Source: Planctomycetota bacterium (GTDB taxonomy: Bacteria; Planctomycetota; Planctomycetia; Gemmatales; Gemmataceae). Taken from it: 64,000 nt of DNA. The notes below the pieces were generated by a model. The model made no database searches and was not told where the DNA came from. It saw nothing but the letters and a program-made list of their open reading frames with translations. Both the position numbers and the translations under genes were made by a program. The stretch covers positions 1-64,000 of the forward strand of contig VGYC01000003.1 in the NCBI GenBank assembly GCA_016873095.1, in the 5' to 3' direction. The first letter of the stretch is position 1, and every line of letters begins with the position of its first letter. Below, piece by piece: positions 28,299 to 34,960 of this stretch.

Positions 28299-29150
28299 TC
28301 AGCGTGCTGGATCTATCCCCAGTTCACGCAACTTTGCCGCCAGTCGCTCCGCTTCGCGCCGCGCCTGCTCGGCCTGTTGCCGCGCCTGCTCGGCCTGTTG
28401 CCGCGCCTGCTCGGCCTGTTGCTGCGCCTGCTCGGCCTGTTGCTGCGCCTGCTCGGCTTGCTGCTGCGCCTGCAGTTGCGCCTGCTGCGCTTCTACCGCC
28501 TGCTGCCGCGCGTGCTCGGTCTGCTGCTGGGCCGCCTCCGCGCGGCGCAGCGCCTGGTCCTTTTCCCGAGCTTCGCGCTCACCTTGCTCGACGAGCTCCG
28601 TGTAAGTCAGGAATGGCTTGCCATCGGGTCCAAACAGGCGGAGCGGGCCGTCGTGGATCTCGAATCGGACGCCGAGCCGGGGACTGACCCATCCGTTCAT
28701 GTTGGGAATCTCGACGAGACGCTCGCCGGAACGGGTCCAGCCAAAAAGTTCGCCAGTGTCCGGATCATACAGGTAGTACTCTTCGGCTCCGTAGCGCTCG
28801 TAGAAGACGAACTTGGTGGTCAGCTGGCCGGCGCGGTTTCCCGGGGAGGCCACCTCAAACACGACCTGAGGCGCTATGTGATCTTCAAGCCATTGCAGAT
28901 AGGAGCCACGATCTCCCTTGGGACGGCCGAATGCGACCAGCACATCCGGAGCGGCCCGGATCTTGTTGTCCCCCTCCACCGGATACCACAGCAGGTTGCC
29001 CGCGACGAAGACATTCTCGTCATGACGAAAGATGCCGTCGATCCCGCCCTGAATGGTCATGATCCAGCGAAACTGCCTGGTGTTGTCGGACATGGGCTGG
29101 CCGTCGCTTTCAGGATAGATCACAGGTTTCTTGAGAGTCAGCACGCTCAT
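28299..29150 (-). CDS. Uma2 family (DUF820) PD-(D/E)xK protein with a coiled-coil tail
   Basis: A 283-residue protein. The start at 29150 has a GGGAGG Shine-Dalgarno sequence. Residues about 20-185 form the Uma2 (DUF820) restriction-endonuclease-like domain with Pro68-Asp69 in 'AAPDVLVAFGRPKGDRGSY' and Glu99 in 'PQVVFEVASPGN'. Residues about 190-275 are a long Gln/Ala/Glu coiled coil with seven-residue units (QAEQARQ) encoded by 21-nt tandem repeats. Uma2 genes are strongly multiplied in planctomycetes and cyanobacteria and their role is unknown; nuclease activity is inferred from the fold only. A large non-coding repeat island adjoins its 5' side. Confidence 0.92.
   Translation of the reverse strand: MSVLTLKKPVIYPESDGQPMSDNTRQFRWIMTIQGGIDGIFRHDENVFVAGNLLWYPVEGDNKIRAAPDVLVAFGRPKGDRGSYLQWLEDHIAPQVVFEVASPGNRAGQLTTKFVFYERYGAEEYYLYDPDTGELFGWTRSGERLVEIPNMNGWVSPRLGVRFEIHDGPLRLFGPDGKPFLTYTELVEQGEREAREKDQALRRAEAAQQQTEHARQQAVEAQQAQLQAQQQAEQAQQQAEQAQQQAEQARQQAEQARQQAEQARREAERLAAKLRELGIDPAR
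28360..28464. repeat. Five 21-bp tandem repeats inside the Uma2 gene
   Basis: The unit CGCGCCTGCTCGGCCTGTTGC begins at 28360, 28381 and 28402 without change, then two variant units follow at 28423 and 28444. In the gene's frame each encodes one heptad (QQAEQAR type). The unit length equals one coiled-coil heptad, so copy number can change without a frameshift. Confidence 0.9.
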
Positions 29151-29333
29151 TTGCCTCCCAGTCGGGCGTGAATAGTACGGCGCCGCGCTGCCGGGCGCGA
29201 TGCCAGCAAATCCCAAAAAAGTTCAAGAAAAAAAACCACGGCTCACACGGATGAGCACGGATGGGTATGTCACTTTGCTGACGTCAAACGGTAGTGAGCG
29301 ACGACTTCAACTACTGGGTTGAGGTCCTGCTTG

Positions 29334-29417
29334 GCACCGCGAAGACGCGAAGAGCGCCAAGGATTCCAAATCGATGCGGCCTAGCATTTCTTGGCGCTCT
29401 TCGCGTCTTGGTGGTGC
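29334..29417. repeat. Inverted repeat with core AAGACGCGAAGAGCGCCAAG
   Basis: The left arm begins GCACCGCGAAGACGCG and the right arm, reverse-complemented, begins GCACCACCAAGACGCG. The arms are about 29 nt long and differ at a few positions. The spacer is 25 nt. Related 'CGAAGACGCGAAGAG' words are common dispersed repeats in many large bacterial genomes, which is recollection rather than a search. Confidence 0.75.
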
Positions 29418-29475
29418 GCTGTTTTTGCTCAAGTGCGGCTCGGCCGCGCTGTGTGATCCGTGGTTTGATCTCTGA

Positions 29476-29585
29476 GAGGCTGTCCGAAAAGGGGTCAGAC
29501 CCCTTGCCCAACCAAGTGCAATGTACCCAGATTGACGCTGGATCATACGAAACGCAAGGGGTCTGACCCCCTTTCGGACAGCCTC
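29476..29585. repeat. 32-bp inverted repeat with core GGGGTCAGACCCC
   Basis: Arms at 29476-29507 and 29554-29585 match at 31 of 32 positions and each contains the internally palindromic GGGGTCAGACCCC. The 46-nt spacer has no coding sequence. The structure resembles a REP/BIME-like unit of the type mobilised by REP-associated tyrosine transposases; no such transposase gene is in the window. Confidence 0.8.
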
Positions 29586-29696
29586 TGAGACGCTCTGTGT
29601 GATGATACTGCCGAAGGAGGCTGCCAAGCAAGACTGCCGACCCAGTATCCTTGTATTGACGGTCATCTTCCGCATCGAGAAAGAGGGGCTGCCTCT

Positions 29697-31043
29697 TCAC
29701 GGCTGTTTCCGGCCCTCGAGCCGATGCCCCGTCAGCACGAAGCTGCGCACGCTCAGGCCGCCGTCGGCGGCGATGGTGACGGTGTGGGCGGCGGACAGAT
29801 CCCAGGGTCCGATTCGCACCCAGCGGTCGTGAATGGTCTCGGTGCGCTTGAGCTTGCCGTCGGCGGCGTCCCAGTACTGCACCGTGTAGGAGCGCGGCAT
29901 GAAACGGCCCTCGGCGTTGCGGTCGTTGTCGAGCGCGGTGATCGTCATGCTCTCCTTGCCGAGATGGCGATTGACGACCATGATCTGCCTGTCCTTGACG
30001 CGATAGCTCGACGCGAAACGGCCGCCGCGGAAGATGAGCAGCCGGCCCAGCGGATGCGACGTGTCGTGATCGCCGAAGTACAGGAACGGCTGCTCCTTGC
30101 CCTTGGAGCGGGCGTCGCTGCGCGCGGCGCGGTGGAGCACGATCGAGTCGAGTTGCTCCTGCACCCAGGTTCGGCCGGTCTCGTCCTTCACATCGACGAT
30201 CACCTCGCCGTCACCATCGACGCTGACGCTGCCGGCGTATCTGCGGCCATCGACCTCGCCGGAAACCTTTGCGCTGAAGCCGGTGAACTTGTCCCAGCGG
30301 CTGCGGGCTGCCAGCGCTTCCTGAAACAGGGCCACGGCTTTCGGGTCGGGGCGCGACGGCTGCAAGGGCCAGGTGAACGCCAGCGTCGCGAAGTCGCGGA
30401 TCTCCTCGTACTTCGTGTCCTTGAAGGTCCCCGCTTGCTTCTTGACGTCCTGGATGTAGACCGAGTAGTCATCCCGCTCGGCCGGCTGCCACTCGGTGCT
30501 GCCATCCGCGCCGGCCTTGAGCTTCGTTTCGACGAGATCGCGGGTGATGATGATGAAAACGGCATCGGCCAGCGGCTTGCCATCTCTGAGTGCCGTCAAG
30601 CGCACGCTGTCGCCGTTGACCTGGGCGGCGATCTCGAGGGGGACACCGTCGAACGGCTTCATGCGGTTCAGCTCGCTGGGAACGCCTGCCATCGCCTTGG
30701 GGTAATGCCGCAGCAGGAACGGCGTCTTGCGGGGCAGGACGCCGTACTCGCACTTGCCGATGATGGCGATGCTCTCCGAGCCAGGCATCGGCGCCCGCAA
30801 GCGGTCGGGCCGCTTGTGCGTCTGGAGGGGTGTGAACTTGCCCGGCGTGGCTTGCAGCCAGAGTTGCGTGTGCGCGATCTTGTTGATAAAGATGGGATCG
30901 CCCGCCTCGGCGCGCTCGCTGAAATAGACCTCCGCGGCCCGCCCGGCCTCCGCCGGCGGCGTCACGCGGACGAAGAGAAAGTGGCCGCGCGCTTCCGCGG
31001 CGGCGAGGATCAAGGCCACGTTGCAAGCAAGCCATCGTATCAT
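29697..31043 (-). CDS. Exported DUF4198-like/DUF3386-like two-domain protein
   Basis: A 448-residue protein of unknown function. The ATG at 31043 has a GGAGGA Shine-Dalgarno sequence and a signal peptide ending near 'AEARGHFLFVRV'. Residues 20-215 resemble DUF4198, a periplasmic beta-sandwich with a conserved N-terminal His ('GHFLFV') linked to metal-uptake systems ('PGKFTPLQTHKRPDRLRA', 'ALRDGKPLADAVFIIITRD'). Residues about 235-448 resemble DUF3386 ('ALFQEALAARSRWDKFTGFS', 'GEVDGRRYAGSVSVDGDGEV', 'RSYTVQYWDAADGKLKRTET'). The mature N terminus begins with an Ala-His group that could bind a metal; that is inference. It is divergent from the serine hydrolase gene 115 bp away. Confidence 0.7.
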   Translation of the reverse strand: MIRWLACNVALILAAAEARGHFLFVRVTPPAEAGRAAEVYFSERAEAGDPIFINKIAHTQLWLQATPGKFTPLQTHKRPDRLRAPMPGSESIAIIGKCEYGVLPRKTPFLLRHYPKAMAGVPSELNRMKPFDGVPLEIAAQVNGDSVRLTALRDGKPLADAVFIIITRDLVETKLKAGADGSTEWQPAERDDYSVYIQDVKKQAGTFKDTKYEEIRDFATLAFTWPLQPSRPDPKAVALFQEALAARSRWDKFTGFSAKVSGEVDGRRYAGSVSVDGDGEVIVDVKDETGRTWVQEQLDSIVLHRAARSDARSKGKEQPFLYFGDHDTSHPLGRLLIFRGGRFASSYRVKDRQIMVVNRHLGKESMTITALDNDRNAEGRFMPRSYTVQYWDAADGKLKRTETIHDRWVRIGPWDLSAAHTVTIAADGGLSVRSFVLTGHRLEGRKQP

Positions 31044-31158
31044 TGTCGAAGTTCCTCCGTGGCGATAAGCAAATCACTGCGTCCATCGTGCCATAAAGTC
31101 CCGGCAACCGCAACCAGCAAGTTTGCTGGAATACCCCTGATGATGTCAGGAGAATTTC

Positions 31159-32280
31159 ATGCCCGCCGTGACCGTCGCCAAGCCTGAAGCCATCGGATTG
31201 GACCCGGCTCGCCTCAAGCGTGCCGAGCAACTGATGCAGGAGTGGGTGAATCAGGACCGCATTCCGGCCGCGGGCTGGGTGGTCGGCCGGCGCGGGCGGA
31301 TGATCGAGCCGCGCTTGGTCGGCCGGCAGCGGCCCGCCAAGGAGGCGCCGCCCTTGCGCCGCGATGCCCTGTTCCTCATCGCCTCCATCACCAAGCCCGT
31401 CACGGTCGGCGCCGTGATGATGCTGGTCGAGCGCGGCTTGCTGACGCTGGAGGATCGTGTGGCAGCCTTCGTGCCGCGCTTCGGCGCCAATGGCAAGCGC
31501 GAGGTGCAGATCCGCCATCTCATGACGCACACCTCGGGCCTGCCCGACATGCTGCCCAACAACGAGGCGCTGCGTCGCGCCCATCGGCCGTTCGCGGCGT
31601 TCATCGACGAGGTCTGCAAGCTGAAGCTGTCGTTCGCACCGGGCACGCGTGTCAGCTACCAGAGCATGGGGACCGCCATGCTGGCCGAGGTGCTGCATCA
31701 GGTGACGGGCATCACGCTGGCCGAGTTCCTGCGCCGCGAGGTCTTCGCGCCCTTGGGCATGAAGGACACGTCGCTGGGCTGGAACCCGACGGTGAAGGAG
31801 CGCATCGCCGCCGTCCGTGTGCCACGCGAGATGGAGAAGGAAGACTGGAACTGGAACACGCCGTACTGGCTGGGCTTTGGCGCTCCCTGGGGCGGCCTGA
31901 TCACGTCGCCGGCCGACTTCGCAATCTATTGCCAGATGATGCTCAACGGCGGCGTGCTGGGCACGACGCGCATCTTCAGCCCGGCAGCCGTGCGGGCCAT
32001 GACGCTCAATCAACTCGCGACCATGCCGCAAGTGCCGGAGGAGGAACGCCGCTGCCGGCCGTGGGGCCTGGGCTGGCGGCTCAACTGGCCCGGCCATTCG
32101 TCAAACTTCGGCGACCTGCTCGGCCCACGCACCTACGGCCACTGGGGCGCCACCGGCACGCTGTGCTGGATCGACCCGGACGCCGAAGCATACCTGATCC
32201 TGTTCACCACGCAACCACAGGAGCCGGAGGGACGCTTTCTGGCCAGGTTGTCGAACGTCGTGGCGTCTGCGCTGGTCTAG
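31159..32280 (+). CDS. Serine hydrolase (class C beta-lactamase/esterase family)
   Basis: A 373-residue penicillin-binding-protein-like enzyme. Ser76-Ile-Thr-Lys79 is the SxxK nucleophile motif ('FLIASITKPVTVGAVM'), Tyr167-Gln-Ser169 ('RVSYQSMG') occupies the YxN position, and 'THTSGLPD' and 'GHWGATGT' match the family. There is no signal peptide, so it is probably cytoplasmic; members include esterases, D-amino-acid peptidases and beta-lactamases, and the substrate cannot be read here. The TAG stop is part of the CTAG that begins the repeated sequence at 32277. An AGGAG Shine-Dalgarno sequence precedes the ATG. Confidence 0.9.
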   Translation: MPAVTVAKPEAIGLDPARLKRAEQLMQEWVNQDRIPAAGWVVGRRGRMIEPRLVGRQRPAKEAPPLRRDALFLIASITKPVTVGAVMMLVERGLLTLEDRVAAFVPRFGANGKREVQIRHLMTHTSGLPDMLPNNEALRRAHRPFAAFIDEVCKLKLSFAPGTRVSYQSMGTAMLAEVLHQVTGITLAEFLRREVFAPLGMKDTSLGWNPTVKERIAAVRVPREMEKEDWNWNTPYWLGFGAPWGGLITSPADFAIYCQMMLNGGVLGTTRIFSPAAVRAMTLNQLATMPQVPEEERRCRPWGLGWRLNWPGHSSNFGDLLGPRTYGHWGATGTLCWIDPDAEAYLILFTTQPQEPEGRFLARLSNVVASALV

Positions 32281-32313
32281 GGCGTGTTGATAATTCCTTG
32301 GTAAGCAAGGAGG
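32277..32313 (+). repeat. 37-nt copy of the MITE end, carrying a Shine-Dalgarno sequence
   Basis: Starting at the CTAG that includes the hydrolase stop codon, this sequence matches the minus-strand end of the element at 1743-1918 at 33 of 37 positions: CTAGGGCGTGTTGATAA, then TTCCTTGGTAAGCAAGGAGG. It ends in the ribosome binding site that serves the next gene, 8 nt before its ATG. No matching second end was found downstream. Confidence 0.8.
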
Positions 32314-32320
32314 AGACGCC

Positions 32321-32749
32321 ATGGCGGAAGTCGAGTGGTTTGCCTCGCATGACGCATGGGCGATGTTGCACATTGTGGCGAGTTCGAGGCCATCTGAGCG
32401 AAAAGTCCGGTTGTTCAACGCAGCCGTTTGCCGACGCTACTGGGATTTCTTGCCGGAGGCATCGCAAGCAATTCTTGAGAAGTCCGAGCTTCTTGCCGAT
32501 GGGCTGCTTCAACCGAGTTCGGATGGCATGGAACTTTGTGGTCTCGCGAACGCAGTCGTCGCACCATTTGACCGAGAATACCCAAGCAAGCAGTTTCCTA
32601 GCAGGAAGGTCCGCATTCAACGGGACGCCGCGGCCGCTGTGTGTTACGCAGTGATTCCCAACGAACTGTGGGGCGCAGTCGGCTATTTCTGGGATCTTGA
32701 CCAGAAAGAAAGACAATCGCATTCGGCCTTATTGTTTACCAAGAAGTAA
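32321..32749 (+). CDS. Small protein of a planctomycete 'EAEWL' family, possibly truncated
   Basis: A 142-residue cytoplasmic protein with an excellent AAGGAGG ribosome binding site. The N terminus 'MAEVEWFASHDAWAMLHIV' with 'SERKVRLFNAAVCRRYWDFL' resembles proteins I remember from Gemmata-type genomes that start like MTEAEWL and contain a Cys-Arg-Arg motif; that family has no assigned function. After the TAA the frame stays open for a further 81 codons that look coding, so the gene may be shortened by a nonsense change. G+C content is lower than in its neighbours, suggesting recent gain or decay. Its leader is the mobile end described at 32277. Confidence 0.6.
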   Translation: MAEVEWFASHDAWAMLHIVASSRPSERKVRLFNAAVCRRYWDFLPEASQAILEKSELLADGLLQPSSDGMELCGLANAVVAPFDREYPSKQFPSRKVRIQRDAAAAVCYAVIPNELWGAVGYFWDLDQKERQSHSALLFTKK

Positions 32750-32995
32750 AGCCCGCAGACGCTTGACGAGTTTCTTAGACTTGTTCCAAAGGAGGTTCTT
32801 GAGCAACTGAAGAATCAGGCGCAGCAAGAGCCGACAACTGATGCGGCATGGAGCGGCATGTTTGTGATTCGGAGTTGGTGTGGTCCTTCGAGCGAAGAGA
32901 CTGCCGAGAGAGTTCGACACGAAGATGACCAGGCCATTCGCCGATACCGGACGGGCGTAGAGACTCTACGCAAGGCATCTTCGCGAGAAGCCTGA
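32750..32995 (+). pseudogene. In-frame open extension after the stop of the preceding gene
   Basis: Reading on past the TAA at 32747-32749 in the same frame gives 81 codons up to TGA at 32993-32995. The translation ('TLDEFLRLVPKEVLEQLKNQ', 'ETAERVRHEDDQAIRRYRTG') is soluble and helix-forming, unlike random frames here. It lacks an early start codon (first ATG at the 'SGMF' position), so it is best read as the disconnected 3' part of the 32321 gene or as unrelated debris. Nothing further is recognisable between 32996 and 33111. Confidence 0.4.
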
Positions 32996-33111
32996 TCACG
33001 CAAGTCAGCCCGAGCCGACTGCGTGGACCCAAGTTTGATGCCGAACTTCGTTTGGAAGTCAGCGGCCCCATCTGCTACCATCTAGCAACAGGTGACGAAC
33101 TGGAGACCGCG

Positions 33112-33900
33112 ATGAAAAGCCCCTTCCCGGGAATGGACCCGTATCTCGAACAGCACTGGCGCGATGTCCACGCCCGGCTCATTATTTATGCATGCGATCA
33201 GTTGCAACCGCGCTTGCCAGAGAGCTTGCGCTCCCGCGTCGAGGAGCGCGTGTTTGTGGAGACCGAGCAGGGCGAAGGGCGCAGCATGTATCCGGACGTG
33301 CGCGTGGTCGAGAAGCATCCGCGCACGCCCAGGGAAACCGTCGCCGTGGCTGGCGTCGCGGTGGCCGAGCCGTTGCTGATCCATCTTGGCGACGAGCCGG
33401 TGACGCAGGGCTTTATCGAAATCATTGATGTGAGCTCCGGCAACAAGGTGGTGACGGTCATTGAGTTTGTCAGCCCATCCAACAAGCTGCCCGGCGATGG
33501 CCAGGACCAGTATCTCGCCAAGCAGCGCGAGTTGCGGGCCGGGCGGGTGTCGCTGGTGGAGATCGACCTGGTGCGGGCGGGCAGGCATGTCCTGTCGGCG
33601 CCGCTGTATCGCATTCCGCCGTCGCATCGCACGCCGCATCTGGCCTGCGTTCGCCGCGGCTGGGATCCGGACAAGGTGGCGGTCTACCGGCTGCCGCTGC
33701 GCGAGCCGCTGCCCGCCCTGCGGCTGCCGCTGCGCAAGTCGGACGAGGAGGTGGTCCTGGAACTCCAGCCGCTCATCGACCAGTGCTACCGCAACGGCGG
33801 CTACGACGACATTGACTACCGAGTCGATCCCCGCCCGCCGCTCGACAAGGATGACGCCGCCTGGGCCGACGAGTTGCTCCGCCAGGCGAAACGGCGCTGA
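33112..33900 (+). CDS. DUF4058 family protein
   Basis: A 262-residue protein starting MKSPFPGMDPYLEQHWRDVH, which is the hallmark of DUF4058; frame sequence upstream of this ATG is not conserved. Other family segments are 'MYPDVRVVEKHPRTPRET', 'FIEIIDVSSGNKVVTVIEFV', 'SPSNKLPGDGQDQYLAKQRE' and 'LVEIDLVRAGRHVLSAPLY'. The 'VIEFVSPSNK' and 'EIDLVR' segments recall a PD-(D/E)xK nuclease core, but no biochemical role is established. DUF4058 genes are common in planctomycetes and cyanobacteria, as are Uma2 genes. The gene stands alone. Confidence 0.92.
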   Translation: MKSPFPGMDPYLEQHWRDVHARLIIYACDQLQPRLPESLRSRVEERVFVETEQGEGRSMYPDVRVVEKHPRTPRETVAVAGVAVAEPLLIHLGDEPVTQGFIEIIDVSSGNKVVTVIEFVSPSNKLPGDGQDQYLAKQRELRAGRVSLVEIDLVRAGRHVLSAPLYRIPPSHRTPHLACVRRGWDPDKVAVYRLPLREPLPALRLPLRKSDEEVVLELQPLIDQCYRNGGYDDIDYRVDPRPPLDKDDAAWADELLRQAKRR

Positions 33901-33940
33901 CGCCGGCTATGGGCTGATGACTGGGGGCTGCGCAGCGAAA

Positions 33941-33999
33941 GTAGCACGGATCTCCGAATCCGTGCGGAATGCGCGCACGGAATCAGAATTCCGTGCTAC
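33941..33999. repeat. Imperfect palindrome GTAGCACGGA...TCCGTGCTAC
   Basis: Arms at 33941-33965 and 33975-33999 match at 21 of 25 positions with a 9-nt spacer; each arm also holds a smaller GCACGGA/TCCGTGC dyad. It sits between the ends of convergent DUF4058 and FHA genes and could act as a bidirectional terminator, or be a dispersed palindromic repeat. Confidence 0.65.
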
Positions 34000-34066
34000 G
34001 TTAGCAGCGCCGCGAGCAGTGCAGCAGCTGCGCTTGCCAGCGGTTCAAGGACGTGCATCCCACGAC

Positions 34067-34468
34067 TTAAGCCGATTGCCGCAGCGGCGAGACGGCGTGG
34101 CGCTGGGGGCTGGCGAGGTGAACCTGGAAGGTGAAGCTGCCAAGGCGGACCTGGTCGCCTTCGTAGAGGACGGCCTCGTGCATGCGCTCGCCGTTGACGT
34201 AAACGCCATTGAGACTGTTCAGGTCGATGACCTTCCACGAGTCATGCTGGAAGACGAAGCGGCAATGGCGGCGGCTGACGTCGGCAAGTGCCAGGCGGAT
34301 GTCGGCGGAAGAATGCCGGCCGATGAGCATGTCCGGCCTGGTCAACTCCAGACAGAGCCCGCCGGGCAAGAGCAGCAGATGGAGAGGCACGAAGCCGGTG
34401 GGCGTCGGATCCTTGTGCGGGCCTTGCAGCGTGTGCGCAGCCGATTCCTCTGGCAGCGGATGGAGCAT
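34067..34468 (-). CDS. FHA domain protein
   Basis: A 133-residue cytoplasmic protein made almost wholly of a forkhead-associated domain, which binds phosphothreonine peptides. The conserved pattern is visible: Gly-Arg in 'MLIGRHSSADIRLA', Ser and His in 'VSRRHCRFVF', then 'LNSLNGVYVNGERM' with the Asn-Gly pair, and 'GDQVRLGSFTFQVHL'. FHA proteins act with Ser/Thr kinases such as those encoded at 1915-4971 and 38526-41123; which kinase it serves cannot be told. A convergent DUF4058 gene lies 166 bp away, and upstream is a long spacer with a GC-rich hairpin. Confidence 0.9.
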   Translation of the reverse strand: MLHPLPEESAAHTLQGPHKDPTPTGFVPLHLLLLPGGLCLELTRPDMLIGRHSSADIRLALADVSRRHCRFVFQHDSWKVIDLNSLNGVYVNGERMHEAVLYEGDQVRLGSFTFQVHLASPQRHAVSPLRQSA

Positions 34469-34960
34469 GGCTTCTTCCTGTTCCGGGGAAGGAGTGTCAG
34501 GCGAGCCGGGGCGGGTCGAAACCCGCCCCGGGTTCTATGTTCCGAACCGGCTTGTACCAGATGTGTTTCGTGAGAACAAGATGACACGCGGCCGGCGCCG
34601 CGGCCGGTCAGACAGGCTTTCTAGGCTGCCTTCAATTGCCCAGGTTTCAGAACGGCCATGCCTCCCGAGCGTGCGGCCCCGCGAGGCAGAGCCGCGCCTG
34701 CCAAGCGGGCCCGGGGCCTGCCCGAGATATATCCACACTCGACAAGCAGCAATTGAATTCCCGGGTTCGGAAGCGACAATGAAAAGGAAGCGTTAGCCAC
34801 CCGGCAACGAATGTGCCAAGATCGGCGCGATCGCAAATCATTAGCTTCAGGATCGTTATGGCGAACGAGCGATTCGCGGATTCGTTGCCGGGGTTTGCAG
34901 AGGGGGGTGGCAACGCAACGAATCTTTTCTGTCGGCAAGCGTGGCAAGCGGAGATGAGTC
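34469..34960. other. Spacer between the FHA and aminotransferase genes
   Basis: This 492-bp region between divergent genes holds a perfect 11-bp hairpin with a 4-nt loop (34506-34531, CCGGGGCGGGT / ACCCGCCCCGG), a GC-rich direct repeat near 34587-34608, an inverted half copy (CCGGCAACGAAT, 34801-34812) of the element at 34879-34924, and that element itself. No gene was found. Confidence 0.6.
34879..34924 (+). promoter_or_regulatory. G-rich palindromic element upstream of the aminotransferase (copy B)
   Basis: GATTCGTTGC at 34879-34888 pairs exactly with GCAACGAATC at 34915-34924 around a 26-nt centre that includes CCGGGG and AGAGGGGGGT. The start codon is 36 nt further on. The similar element at 5053-5097 lies upstream of the kinase gene. 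Both the sequence and the position relative to the gene are kept, which suggests an operator or leader structure. Confidence 0.5.

Larger units (their letters stand above)
29151..29696. other. Non-coding island of nested inverted repeats
   Basis: No credible gene lies in this 546-bp stretch. It holds three dyads. An outer, diverged pair (about 29228-29246 and 29450-29468, core ACCACGGxTCACAC) surrounds a second pair with core AAGACGCGAAGAGCGCCAAG (29334-29363 and 29389-29417). A third, separate pair follows at 29476-29585. All are of the kinds that occur scattered in intergenic regions. It lies between two minus-strand genes and should carry the promoter of the Uma2 gene near 29200. Confidence 0.7.

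Noticed and set aside
28360-28464. 21-bp direct repeats considered as a CRISPR array
   Set aside because: There are no spacers, the units abut directly, and they encode coiled-coil heptads of the Uma2 protein.
30469-32097. A 542-codon minus-strand frame spanning parts of two genes
   Set aside because: It overlaps the serine hydrolase on the other strand and the DUF4198/DUF3386-like gene in another frame; both have convincing motifs.
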